64,000 bases of DNA from Albula goreensis (taxonomy: Eukaryota; Chordata; Actinopteri; Albuliformes; Albulidae): assembly GCA_022829145.1 (NCBI GenBank), contig CM040765.1, forward strand, positions 13,789,792 to 13,853,791, in the 5' to 3' direction. The translations under genes were made by a program, and so were the position numbers. Shown piece after piece: positions 14,209 through 27,790 of the stretch (position 1 is its first letter; every line of letters begins with the position of its first letter). The notes below the pieces were generated by a model, which was not told where the DNA came from, ran no database searches, and saw only the letters and a list, made by a program, of their open reading frames with translations.

Positions 14209-16754
14209 TGAAGGCTAGTCACATCCGCTGAAGAGGAATCAGAAGGATTATGCAGCAGTGCTGTGCCATTGATATATTGTGTTTTGTCTGGCAAATGCTG
14301 GATTATTTTATGATGAGAATTCTATTACTGTTAGACAGGGGGAGAAGCAGTCAGTGTCTTTACACAGCCTTCATAACTTTGCTCCAATGCTTCTCTAGTC
14401 CTGTCATTCACCCAAATCCCTGCCTGTGCCAGTGGAAAGGCCTAAGACTGGAGCGCAGATCACTGATCCAGGGTCAGTTCTTTTATGGTGTTAGCCACTG
14501 CTATTGCTCCTGTGGTGATGGCGAGCTGGTGAGTGTTAGCCTATTAGCTACCCCTAATCCAGCATGGGTTAAATAAGCCCACTCCCAGCCCTGAATCAAC
14601 AATCCCTCTATCCCACTGTGCAGGAGCACGTTGCAGGCGTAGACTATTGATTTACGATGTCTAATTATCACAGTCAGTAGTAATCAGACCTAGCCTGTAG
14701 TTATGATCAGCAGTGCTGTGTGATCTTTGTCTGCGTTTGACTGAATTTCCTGACAGACTGGAGCCAAAGGCATCGCTCATTGATTCCGTGGGACAGACAG
14801 AGCAGAATTACACGCCTTTCGCCCGATGATGCTTTAGGGTGTTTTTCTGGATCATTCTGGCTGGACCTGGAATTGAACAAGAGGATGTAAATTACAGAGA
14901 TCTTGTGCTCTGAATTCAAACTCCCATTGTGAGAAATTCATCTGAAATTTGCTTGGAACCCAACCTGTAATACTTTGGAAATCTTCTTGGAATTCTTCTT
15001 GCTTTCTCAAGTCGGAGTCCTCTGCATGCACTCAGAAGCCCCACACATAATGCCGGTGGGATAATGTTGCAGCTTATCAGGAAGGCAGTGGATTAGATCA
15101 CCCTCTGAACCGTCTGTGTGCAGTTCTGCAACTCTGTGTGGCAGGCTTGTAGTGTTTACCCTGACCTTGTGTTCAGAGCTGGGTGAGTACACTATAAACG
15201 GGTGTGTCTGTCTCATTCAAACTCAGCATGGAGAGGAGTCCGGATACATTTTAAGGTTATGAACTTAAAAATTTTAATTCCGGGCTATTTTTCCAGATGC
15301 GCTTAGCTCTTGGCCCTTTTTTAAAATAAAAGATGTTTGTTTATTTTGGATTGGTATTTCACAGGCCAGATGGTGACTGTGTGCAATCAGTGCAGGTTCT
15401 TAGCCGGTGCTTTTGTAAAACCCAGTGATGAAATTTTTAAACAGAAGGCAGTCGGGGGTCGGCATTATTATTTTCCGTAAAAGATACTGGAGCGTGCTCA
15501 TCTCTCGCTTGTCATGTACGCTTTCTGCATGTTTCAGTGAGATTTCCCAACTGCAAGCATGTTGTGTGTGATCTGAAGAAAGCCTTTATCACTTACAACA
15601 GTTTGAAAGTTTGCTGAATCTTTCTTATTATTTTTGTATGCATGTATATGGGATTATTAGGTCGTTTTTATGCGTTTTAGTGTAACGTGACCTGTGGCAC
15701 TCCCATAACATTGAGGAATGGCACAGGGTGGGGGAGGTTGGTGGTGTGGAATGAGAACCATCTTTGTCCCATGTGACTGAATGTCAGCTCCTGTCACAGT
15801 TCAAGCCCATGGAAGCAGCCTTTATAACAGACACCAAACTCTTCCCACACCACAGCCCTTCACTGGTGGGGCACGCACAGTGGATTTATGGGTAATCTGC
15901 TTTGGGTGACATGCCTCTAAGTCAGAAGACAAAATCCTACAAGATTTATGAAAAACAATAAAGACAACTTTAAAACATTGAAATTTTATGAAAGGATAAG
16001 AGCTGGATATGTGTATTATTCTGTACTGTGTCTGTTCACTATTACCTGCATTAGAGCAGCACTCTAATAACGAAAAACTGATTCCCCTCATGACTCCGAA
16101 TTTTTCAGCGTTAGATGAAATAACGCCAGAGGCCTCTGTGATATCAGATGACTCATCTACAGTGTCGTTGTCAGCATTATTAACATTGGTCTATTTTTTT
16201 CTTCCTGTAGGTCAGCCGATTAATCATGGTTGTAATTAGCTACTTAGCTTCCCTCCCAACCCCTGCACTGGGGCATTCATGCAGAACTGAACACTTTGCG
16301 AGGCCTGTGAGCACATGCCTACCTGTGCCCCTTACTGCTGAACCGATTATGAGAGGGCAGTCCATACCAGCGATACCACTCTAATTATCACATTCATGTC
16401 ACATCCTCCTGAAGGGGTTTGTTTCCAGAAAGTCTCGATTCCAGCCACTCAGTGTTTTGTAAATATGCAATTATTTTGCATAAGATCCTGGAGGCCCATT
16501 GGTGCCCTCTGATTTTTGAGGGTGGATTTGGCTGATGTGAAAACGTTTGCCTACGTCTACATTTATTAAGGACCAACCATCAGAGAATGTTCTGTATCTG
16601 AATAGCCACTTCCCCAAAGTTTGGCATGGTTATGCCATAACAGAGACAGCGACCATAAACCTGACAACTGATGCCAACTGTCCGCATGTCTTGGAAACTT
16701 GTTTACAGTTTTTCAGCACTTTATACTACCACTAGACTGTGGGATGTGTCCCAG

Positions 16755-16802
16755 CCCTGAAAACCAGTGCTTTAACAGGCTGTGCCACACGACCGCCCCA
16801 CT
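16755..16802 (-). mobile_element. possible SINE head fragment, minus strand
   Basis: 'gctttaacaggctgtgccac' followed by acgaccgcccc resembles the reversed 5' end of a fish tRNA-SINE. Short and weak. Confidence 0.35.
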
Positions 16803-19800
16803 GGAGTGAATAATTAATTATCGGTGAAACGCCTGATCCTGGATCTGCCCTGAGTTCAGGCTGCTGCAGGGAGTGTGGAGACAGACACTACTCCTCGTGG
16901 GGGTTGGGGGGTGTGAAAGTCTGCAGAAACAGCAGAGGCTGCTTCACACCAGGCAGATCTCACTCTCTAACACTCCAAAGTGTTACCTGAGCTGTGGAGG
17001 GGCTGATAATCTAGCCTTCATTTCCTCATTGTCATGCAGGTATTTTGTGTGCCTTTAGTTTTTTGTGTTTTTTTTTATGTTGTTTGCACACATCGAAATG
17101 CCTGAAAATTGTTATTTTATGTAAATGTATGCACTGCAAATACCTTACAGAAACTCAATAATTAACAGTTTGTTTTGTTTGCAGCTAAACCATTGTACTG
17201 TGCTGCACATGACACCTGTTGGACACTTGACAAATGAGAGCTTTAGTGACCTACCAGGAAGACTTCTTAGGTCAACCTGCAGCCAATCAAACCATTGTCT
17301 CCAGCATAAACGCTCCCGCTTCTGAGCTCAACTGCTGTTCCATCAGTCTGTGACCCACCACCTCCCCACCACACCAGTTCTGATCCCACTTTCAGGGGGC
17401 GTCTACCCAATACAGATCAGAAAAGGATCAGAGAGAGTGAGAAAGAGGTGTAACATTTCCTGTATTTCCCATCATACAGGAAACACAAAGGGTGGATCCT
17501 GTGTACAGATGGAAATCCACCCAACAATTAAGATAACCTTAATATGTATTATTAGATTTTGGAAAGTTGTGAAACCATTGTTTTCCTGCGATTTTGCCAG
17601 GTAGCAAATACATTTTGAAAACATGTTTTCCTGTGGAAAACAGTAATATTGTGATCGGAATATGGAGTGGTTATATTGTTGTTGGAAACTTGTGGTTTTG
17701 GGGATGGTACAAAAAACGTTGAAAAGCATTGCAGCAAAGTTTCCATCCACCACAATCTTATAAAGCCAAACAGCAAAAAATGTACATAACAGTTTTTCAT
17801 AGTTCATAGCTGGTTAGAGGAGTCGCAGAATTAATGAGAACCTCATGGTTACTGTGGTTCACATGGTATATGTATTCTGCTCATGTTGATAGAATGCCAG
17901 GCCATCACATGATCTTCACTGTCAATCTGCCCGTTTCTAACTGGCACTGTGCCGTGCATTGGCTGTGGGTGCAAGCTGAAGATGATAGGTCCACATCTCA
18001 TGTTGAACATTGTAATTATCCATATTCTCCTAACATTACTTCACCTCAGTTTCTCCTAGAAAAAAAAAAAATATTGAAATTGATAATTTGAGAGCTTTCA
18101 CGTGATATGCTCAGTCAGGCTTTGTTTTCTTCCCTGTGGTCTGGTTGGTACCAGTATATTTCTGACCATGGAGTTGGCTGGCCAGGGGCAGTTTATCATT
18201 CTATATGCAAATCCCTAAGACTCTTGATTCATTATAAGTTACAGATGATTTGTTTATTAGCATCATGTGAATACAAGGTAGTTGGGCAGACTGCTAGAGA
18301 AATTAAATATGAGCTTGGTAAGTTAGGATATGAAATTGTTCTGTAGGTGTGTGAGCATAGTGACTGATCTTGGATCAAGATGAACAGTCATGTAAGTTGT
18401 CTGTCTCTTCGAGGAAAGCTACCTGTGTGCCTCTGAGTTGGTCCTGTATAACTTTTGCTGTGTTGGTAGCGTTGTTGCTTTAAGAGTCCCATCTTGCTAT
18501 TGCTATGGCATCTCGGGGAGGTGAAATCCACGCTGCTCAACAAACTGATCAGATGGCAGGCTCCAGTGGTCCAGAACGCCTGGACTGAGCCGTCCCTTGT
18601 GTCTTCCTCTCAGTTAAAGGACAGCAAGCCCTGGTGAGGTCCATTCACCTGTTGCCCTGGCAACACAGGCCCCTTGACAGACGTCTTGGTTTGGAAGCTT
18701 ATGTTGGATGGGTTCAGAACTGCCTGGCTCTGTGGAGCCTCTTGGGTAACAGTCCTGGTCCTGGAGGGCAGCCAGACGTTTAACTACCTGATTGGCCACA
18801 ACCCCCCACACCTCATCCCCGTTTCCACGGATTCTTTATCATTTCACAGTTAATGTCCATAGGTATCATGTTTATCTCCTCAGTTTTATGACTTTTTTTA
18901 AATTGCCATAAATCTGCTAACGCAGAGTATGTTGGTGATTATTTTCTCCTGTGGGTCCAAGATTGCACTGTAAAATGTGATGCAAACAAGCTCACATACA
19001 GGTTTTGTTGATTTAGCTTTTTCCATAATTTAAGCCTCAAGCTTGACTGGTTTCGAGCAATATAATCTCATATTTTTATGGATTTTAATACTAATGTGCA
19101 TTCATTTTTTTTCTATTATTGTTGGCAGCAACACTTCAGAACTGTTATATCTACATTTAAAACTCTGTTTATTAAAACTAATTTGACATCCAGAACTATA
19201 AATGTATGATCCATTTGGTTGAGGCATCTTTTAACAAACAAAAAACTGAGATGAAAGACTTCATGCATTTAATGATCTAAACAGAACAAAATAAAGCCAT
19301 TGCAAATAAATCACATCATGACACACTGGTGCTCCCCCCCCCCCAAAAAAACACACAAAATTACACACTGTCTATCAATATACACAAAGCAGCAATATAC
19401 ATAATGATACACTGTTGAAACTGATTTTCCAGTGCTGTCATTGAAACCAAATTGGAATTATTTCATTGTACAGTACATTATAGAAAAAATAAACAACCGG
19501 GGAACAACCCCTGTAATTCAAGCAGGTCTTTCCCCAATTTACTTGGGGGGAAAAACAGGGTATTTTCCAAAGCCATTATGGACATTGCGGTTGATTTGTT
19601 ATCAGCACAGTATGTCCTGACAGACTGATGCATTGTGGGTTTTCTGCATACAGTGGAGGGCACACACTTTCCATCCTAATGCCAAGAAAAACTCTGGGGT
19701 TTTGGAAAAGGGAGGTTGATGGTAAAAAGTATCTTGGTCCAAGCCAATATTATTGCATAGCCTTTACCCCCTCCTAGATTTGAGCTTTGCCTGTAACATC

Positions 19801-20699
19801 TACTGTAATACAAGCTTTTCTATGGCCATTCCAAATTAGACCACTACTGTAACCTTCCCCACACCACAATAACAACCCTGTCCCATGGGCTGCTTTCAAG
19901 TAAACTCAGCCTTTTGAACAATGGCAACATGATTATCAGTGAAGCGTTGCGTGATTTTCACATAAAGCGATTATCAGAAATGAAATGGGGTGTTTCCTAA
20001 AAAAAAGAGTAAAAATGAAATTAGGACTGTTTTAAGTGACATTTTGTTTAAACTGTTAGCATTGAAAAAGAAATGTTCAAATTTTTACCGCACATCAGAA
20101 GGTGGATAACCTCACGAGTGTCTGTACGGTCTGAATGATTGACCTGATTGCTTGGCTGTTACCTTCATGGTGAAGCAAACCCCTTACGTCACTCTTTTCA
20201 CAGTGAAAGTGCAGCATGGTGAGTGAAAGTGTACCAAACCTGCTAAACATAGTTAATTGGGTTCTAAACACATAAACTGTGTTAAGAAACAGTGATCTAA
20301 GCTTCTGTAAATTGGAGTTTGTTTGCTCAGCACAGATGTGGTTTGTCTTTGGACTTTAGAGCTTGGACCCAGGGGCTCCGTTATGCCATAACACTGAGCA
20401 AATACTGATAATCCCATGAAAATGTGTTTCGTCACTAGAGCTAAAGGATATGTTCTGTGGGATTAGTTCGCAGCATAAACCGATTTTTGTATTATTATTA
20501 TTACTACATGTTGTGCTTCCCATTATTAGGTTTTTAAACTAACCACGATGTTGAATTTGTGCTGTCTTGCAATCATTCACTTGGCCAAAAAAAGATGGAA
20601 ACAAGGAGAGAGATAATTATTGCTAAAGTGTTCATAAAAATAACAGTTCTGTTGAACTGCGCTCTTTGGCTATCGCTGTTTTCCGTAGGTAAATGCTCC

Positions 20700-21271
20700 C
20701 TCCATGCCTTTGAGGTGGATGTATTAGGGTGAAGGTCACGTCGGAGCTGCCTCAACCGTTCACCACCGTTTCGGTTGGTCGCCTTTCTGACCGCCAAGTA
20801 CTGCAGTTTGACAGGCGAGCGCGCTCGCATTCGAGTTTTCTTCTCAGAGACTTCTGTAGAAAAGGGGAGTGGATTTTTCTCCCTAATGGTTATTTCCCCC
20901 GTATTTGCATATGCAGGCTTTTTTTTCCAGTAGTCTCTTCGCGCAAGCAAACAGACCCAGTCCACTTCAGACAGAACCGGAGCGTGCCATCACGCGGGTG
21001 TCACGTTTCAGGTTTTGTTTTCCACCAGGTTTTTTCACGCGCACAGAGGGAGACTGACAGCTGGAATTCTCTATATCCTGTCTCCAGTTCGTTCATAGGA
21101 GCGCGGTCTGTAGCGGAACGGCTTCAAAGGAGCGGGCACCCATCCGTGAACTCAGCAGAGCGCTTTTCCCTACTGATGTTTTGCATCTGGATTGCGAGTT
21201 AAATTCCTCCAGGTTAGATAATTAATTTCTCATCGGCACTGTACTCCTCGCGTTTATGGAAGGTTTCCAGC
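20700..21271 (+). promoter_or_regulatory. CpG-rich block with putative alternative first exon
   Basis: CpG is frequent here (gcgagcgcgctcgcattcg, gagcgcggtctgtagcgg), while the surrounding tens of kilobases are CpG-poor. This is the pattern of an unmethylated vertebrate promoter. An octamer motif ATTTGCAT lies at 20,903-20,910. A strong donor, c|gtaagta, follows 21,271, just after ATGGAAGGTTTCCAGC (ATG at 21,256). The ATG gives only MEGFQ before the donor and ends in phase 1, which does not match the phase-2 exon at 35,456. The exon is therefore either untranslated or joined to an exon I could not see. Strand is inferred from the donor. Open frames of 130-157 codons on both strands here look like GC-rich chance ORFs. 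Confidence 0.5.
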
Positions 21272-24200
21272 GTAAGTAAACATGCCCGTATTTTTTTTTT
21301 CTAAAATATGATATAGCTTACACTGTATTTCATGGGCGGTTACTTGAAAACGCACTCGTTAAATGCTTTGATATGTTTTCAGATCTCAAACATTTACAAC
21401 GTAACATTATGATATTTATTTTACAAACATCTTTTGCTCTTATTTATGGTGACATTTTAACGTTTTACTTTCTGCGTGTGCATCATGACTGATTATTCTT
21501 TGAAAAGCTAGTTTTATTCGTAGGTTTGTTTTCCCCTTCTCAGACATGCATCTATTGATATTCCATACTACGCTGTCCCGCGGGTGGGCTTAATTTAAAA
21601 TAACAGGCTTATTATTGCTTTTCCATTGTCATTTCTCATAGGGAAATGCTTCCAGTTTTAAAATGAATTGCTGTACCTATTACGTTTTGGAGCGAACGTG
21701 ACGTGACATAATTTGTCTGACCAAGCTGAGATATCAATTCTAAAATAAAGCTGGAGATAAAACTCCCGTGTTTCAAATATGTTATTTGAAGGGCAGAGTA
21801 AATCGCTGTTTATTGTACATTTTAAATAGACCCGTGAGCTTACGGCTGCTTGGCCATTCAACTGTCCACAGAGAGCGGATGATTTATTATTGCACATTAA
21901 GTTGTGTTGCTGCCATATCTCTCCTGTCCAGTTAACCTGCCGTGACCTTCTGTCTTCTTTAAAAAAAAAATAACGCGCTGCAGTTGGAGCCGTTTTTCAC
22001 CGGAGTCCTGTTGCTCTCTCCTGCTTGGCAGATTTCTTTAGAGGTTTTAGATGGAATGAAAGCCGAGCTGCCTCATTGGGTCCTGCGGTGATATTAACTC
22101 TCCTCTGTTTCCTGGAGCTAGTACATTCAGACTCTTGCAATGCGTGGCTTGTTTTTTGGTTCCTCCTAAGGATGATGGAATCCACTGTCCAGCTGTACAA
22201 ATAGATACTTTGTAAAATATATGAGATAAATAAAATACACTCCAAAAGAAATAAATAATGCAATGTTAATGTCAACATTCACATTTTTCATCATATTTTT
22301 GGATATTAAGACCTGTAGCTGTTGGGTTCAGGTCAAACCGTGGAAGTGTTTGTTCTACCTGGCTCAGGCATAACCTGAAGATTTAAGGCTTTAGTGTATC
22401 TCTGTGTCCTCATGCAGAGTATATTGGTGAGAGGGCAAAGGAATTCCAAAAGCTTGTGCAATGCACTATTTTATGAATTACAAACAAAAATCTCACATCT
22501 TCAGTGTCAGAAATGTTGTCACACCAGCAAAACATGTGTCTTTCTGAAGTTCACACTGTTCACACTGCGCTGTGGGTTGTTCCAACAGATTTTTTAGATA
22601 ACTGACGTTTATGTGCTCAGTGTCTCAAATCTGGCTTAATCTTAGTATACACATTTATAATAGTTTGGTGTAGTTGAATGTCTTATATATATATCCCACC
22701 ATTTGCAACTAACAAATACTTATAACGTAGAATAACAAGAAAGGAAAAAATAATGACAGAAGCAACTTTGCACTCATTTAAAGGAAGGAAAAATTATGCA
22801 GAACTAAGGTAATAAAATAATAAGATTTTGTTTATAAGTTTATTTGTGGAAGGGATACATCTGACAGGGTTTAGAGCTAGAAACTGTGCTTGGTATATAA
22901 CGAAAGGGCTTTTTCTGATTGGTTTTGATGGCTTACAGAAGGCAATAGTTTTGCGACTGTCACCACTGCTTAATTAATATAAGGCAATGACTGTAGTGTA
23001 GTGATTAGAATTTTATAGCCCTTGCTTTTGTTAAAAGTGCTTGCTTGGCGAAATGCATGTGATTTACTTTTTATTTTCGAATCTCTGCGCATGAATAGTT
23101 CCACACTGCTCCCGCTAATCTCCTTTTTACCCCACTGTCGTTAGCGAAAGCAAATCTCCTATGGCTGTGAATTGAAAATGTGCTTTTAATCGGCATTAAA
23201 CCCGGTTTTACCTTTTAAAATCTTGTTAGGCAAGCTCTGCACTTGTTTGTTGAGGGCGTGCAGCAGGGTGCTGTCTCTGCTATGGAAAGGCTAATCAGGA
23301 GACGCTTTATGGAAGCTGGCATTTTCAGCTGTGTTGATGCAGTAAAGGGTGAGGGGAGATAGAGGGCGATATGGAGTGCTATCCTCCATGGTCCTCTTAG
23401 TCTCTGTTGTAGCATTAGGTTTCATAGCCCACTTATCCATAACTGCAGTGGTGCCTGTTACAATGTCTGCATTTCAGAGCAGTGATTCCAGTGCTGTAAA
23501 GTAGTACGAGATATAGCTGTAGCTTTGATGTTTGACGCTATATAGGGAATGTATATGATGTGACAGTCAAAGGTATCAGGTCTTTAACAGGTGTAATAGT
23601 GAAAAGTGTCAGGTATGTGATGCAAGTGTTGCTGTGGAAGGTAGCAGGCTTGCTATCCGTTCAGTGCCACTTATCTTAATCTTGCTCTCTGGACTCTGAG
23701 ATTACATGCTTGAATTGGTCTGTGCTTACCTCAGACTTTGTGGGTTTCCATTTTGATCCATTCATATACCACTGGGTTGCCAATTTCCACAGAGGATCTC
23801 TTGATGCATTAATGCGATTCTTCAAGGTTTGAGTGTGTGGCCATTTTCTGTTAGGTTCAGTAGTTGTAATCTTTACGTGGCTTTCTTGTGTTACAGGGAA
23901 TGTCTCAAATGTGTCAATGCTGTTTCCTTTTTTTACAGATGTTTCAATTTGGCAGGTTTTAAAATATATCCATATGTAATACAAGGTCAAAGCTGTCCTT
24001 TCATGTGATTTTGAAATCAGGTGGTTCAGATTGAGGAAGTAGATTATTATAGCCTAGTTTTTTACCAGATCAGCACTGGGCAACCCTTGTCTATCTATTT
24101 CTTTCCCCCTCTAGCTCTCATTCGCTCCTTTCCTCTCTTCTCATTCCTTGGCTGCATCCCTCTGTCTCCCAACATCAAATAATTGAACCCTGGTTGTATT

Positions 24201-24784
24201 TTTCCCCAAGCACATATTGAAACTCCAGCTCTGTAAATAATGAGTCAGTACAGAGATATGAATTCACTCACACTTTCAGGAAGGCCCATCTCTTCTGGGA
24301 ATGATAACGATTAAAGAAAGAATTGAAGAAATCCTTCCAGTTCAAATGAATATGTCTTCTTTACAAAGATAACTGTAAAAATGAGCTTCAGTGATAACAG
24401 TAGGTGTGATTTGGATCTCTCCCAGAAAGAAGATCTGAGTTCTGAGAATGAATTTTAAGCACACCTATAGTGATGAAACATGTCTAACCAAGTGTGCACT
24501 GTCTACCTGTGGGAAATGGGTATGTGTTGATTGACAGGTGTTTACAGTGTAATAATGAACTGCATTCTGATGCTGGTGCCAGCAGATGAGTAATATCCTA
24601 GCATTATATTATTATATAATATAATAATTATTGTCATAGCTTTTATTTCCAGTAGAATGGGTTTGAAAAGTATCAATGAATTATCTGTCATTTTACAGAA
24701 TATTAAACTCCTTCCTTCATGATTCTTTGGAAGAAAGAGTAGTGTCAACAATTTTTATTATCTTCTTTTTTTTGTTCATACTTC

Positions 24785-24932
24785 TGGCAATCTTATCCAG
24801 AGTGATTTGCACAACATACATATTTAACAGATATTTAACTAAAGAAATTTAGGCTCTGTACCTTGCTCAAAGGTAGAGCAACAGTGTAGTACCTAGGTAA
24901 AAGGTTATACTACAGTAACTGATCCACCTGGA
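24785..24932 (-). mobile_element. SINE fragment, minus strand
   Basis: It reads 'cttatccagagtgatttgca', then '...taccttgctcaaaggt' and 'gtagtacctaggta', the usual reverse-complement order of a fish tRNA-SINE (tail first, then body). Confidence 0.65.
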
Positions 24933-27264
24933 CCATCAGTTTCACAGCTGTATGTGTTTGTATGTTGGATGTATCATGGAAGATGAGGTGTGTCTAATGC
25001 AGCCATGGACAGACAATACTGTAATGTAATGACCCGTTAAATTGTGTGTGGGGCTATATCCACTAGGCGGTTTCATCATAAAGCCAGCAATAGGTATAAA
25101 CTCAAGAAACAAGATGAGGTACATGTGTTATCAGCAGTCTCAACTGATGAAGTGAGACAAAAGTAAACTGGCAGAACCTGAGGTTCTGTATGACCAGGGT
25201 TTATCAACACTGCTCTACTCTGCTCTGATTCCTGTGATTCTCTTTGTTTCTTGGACCTGGGTCAATGCATGTACATGTAAATAGAGCACAGGCTATTCTG
25301 CTGCACTCAGATCTGATTGTGCTGTGAAGGAGAATGTGGGATGGAGTCCTGTAGATGAGAGGGGCAGGGAACGAATCAGTTTTGCACCCATGGGGCCCAT
25401 GATGACCCGTTCCTGGCCTCTCTCTGACTCAAAGGTGGGATTATTTGCGCTGTTGTCAGGGGAGAGGATCGGAGCAGCTGTGCAGCTGAGCTGAGCGCTA
25501 CAAGGCCCTGCCTCTTATCCAGAGAACAGACAGCTGCGCCACCTCGTCGCCAGGGGAGACGCAGCTCAGCGGCAGGCTGTCGGTGCCCGGCCACTTTGGT
25601 CTACCTTTTCAGTGAAGAAAGACGAAAATGTCTTTGCAGGAAGCTCAGGTTTAATGAAGCCTTAATGTTTGCATGGCTAATAGCATCAGCAATGAATTGG
25701 GAAGTCAGTGAAATGAGCAGTTAGCACATACATAAAAATGGAGTCAAAGTAGGTTTCTTTTTGAATATGTTAACATTTCACATAGTGTCAGCAAAGCCCA
25801 ATTTAGTTGCGTAACATTTCCTACCATTAAATGAAATGCTAATTAGACAAAACACTTTTTGGCTGTTTTTGCATATGCTCTCCGCATATTTTGTGGAGCT
25901 TTATCAGACTGCGAGGCCCTGGAGCTGCATGTGGCGGGGCTGTTTCAGAGTTTTTTATTTCCCCTCTTTGGATTTGCAGACAAAAGGAATGCAGCACATG
26001 CGCCCTAATCGTTCCCCCGGGCAGGTGAATGAGCAGAGATTCAGTGTGCTCAGAGAGATGGGCTAGTGCTGGACAGGGAAATGTTTTCAGGTCTGTGTCC
26101 ATGGAGTGACATAACCCAGGTAGCAGTGGGATCTTCTCTCTTCCACAAGGTATTTAAAACAGGAGTGAATTTGGTTGCTTGGCAGGCAACGTAAAAACTG
26201 CCAAAAGATGCAAAGCACTCAAGGTTAACTAGCATTAATTAGCCAACTAGAATCTATGACCGGTAGCAATTGGAGGTCCTAAATAATACAAAGAGCAGCA
26301 CAGCCTGGCTACACCTTGGCAGATGATAGGAACCTTACGCTCTTATGGTAGTGAGTCTGCCTGTTATTCAGCTGGCTTACAACACAAGTTGAACTGCAAA
26401 AGATTTCTCAGGTTTAGCTCTGTAAACAGAACAAAGGGATATAGATTTAAACTGGTTCCTTCAATAATGATTTATTAGAGTATTTAGTCATTTTTTTTTA
26501 AACAGACAGCTATCAATGCTTGACAGATCATGTAAGGGAGGCAGGCACACTTGGAGTGTTCAAGTCCTGGCTTGACACAGTGCTGATTACTCTCTAGACT
26601 TTAGGTTATGTAAGTTATGAGCCTAAATGATAATGGCCCGGTGTTGTAGAAAATTAAGTTCTTTTGTTTTACCCACTATCCATTTATATCATGCTGAAAA
26701 ACTCCCCATTTTAGACAATCTAACAGTGCCGATGTTATATGGTGTGGAGAGACAGGGCAAGGTCTTATCTGTTGGAAGTTGCATACAGTGCATTTCAAAA
26801 GCCTCATTAAGTCTGAGTCGTTGAGCAGTATCTGCTCTTCTTCCCCTGTTGTTTTTGCCAAACTTGCTAAACAAGCTCTCAACACATCCACTGGTTATAA
26901 ACAACGGCATCAATTTAGATTTTAAAAGGCACCCCAGATGGCTCCTATTCTGCAGAAATGACAGGCGGCTCATTGGTTTGAGTGACGGTAATGGTGAGCA
27001 TTGTGGCTGTTTATTGGGACATTTTTAATGTTTCAGAGCCTTCAACTACTCAGTGAGCATACAGTGTATTAGTATGGGCTGATGTAAGGGTGTTTTTGTA
27101 TGCATATGGGTATGTGGGAGAGTGTGAGTGATTGGATTTCTGTATGTGGGCACTTGTGTGTTATAATTGTGTATATTTGTATGTATGATCTGTATGTGTA
27201 CATTAATGTTAGAGTGGAGTATGTATGCATGTGTATGCAAAAGGATGTAAGTGACTTAAAGAGA

Positions 27265-27379
<115 letters not shown>

Positions 27380-27654
27380 CATGTAAGCTTATGCATGTTT
27401 CTTAAGCATGTTTTTACTGTCATTGTGATGCTTTTAAGAGCAGGCTGCTGGACATGGTTTGTCTGCTTTAGTCTTGGTGAGTGTTTCATTATCTCCTATT
27501 GGGGACATGGTTTATGCTGGGTGGCATATGCTTAGGAATGTGTTTCATCTTTTCTTAAGTGCACTAGTCCAAATAATTGGCCAACAGTTGTTTTAACCAT
27601 GAGGTCATAATGGTGTCAGCACACAGTCAAAATACCACAACCAGGAGTGGAACT

Positions 27655-27790
27655 TGTATAAGCATTCCAGAATATGCTATAATATTCAGGAGCATTCTGG
27701 GACTTACAGGAGCATTCCAGAGCCTTCTCTAATGGTCAGGAGAATTCTGGTGCCTTCAGGAATATTCCGGCATGTTCAGGAGTGGCCTGT
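27655..27790. repeat. degenerate tandem repeat, 20/30-bp units
   Basis: Units of the form agcattcyrg...ttcagg recur with lengths of about 30, 20, 30, 20 and 20 bp. Confidence 0.75.

Larger units (their letters stand above)
1..20699. other. non-coding stretch, no gene recognised
   Basis: No ORF resembles a known protein and no exon of plekha5 was recognised. It holds TG microsatellites (723-757, 4879-4952, 7733-7771, 11631-11680), degenerate TG DNA at 780-1000, SINE fragments near 5.35, 7.3 and 16.8 kb, a 17-G run at 14,192, an 18-bp duplication near 9,715-9,750 and a TAATC-type tandem repeat at 13,447-13,490. It could be the 5' flank or a large upstream intron of plekha5. Confidence 0.7.

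Noticed and set aside
20729-21202. 157-codon plus-strand ORF, and the 130-codon minus ORF at 20,573-20,965
   Set aside because: No resemblance to any protein family. GC-rich promoter-like DNA gives long chance frames, and the plus frame stops before the splice donor at 21,271.
25376-25594. 72-codon minus ORF in a moderately CpG-rich patch
   Set aside because: No family similarity, no splice context, and the GC increase is short. Not enough for a promoter or gene.
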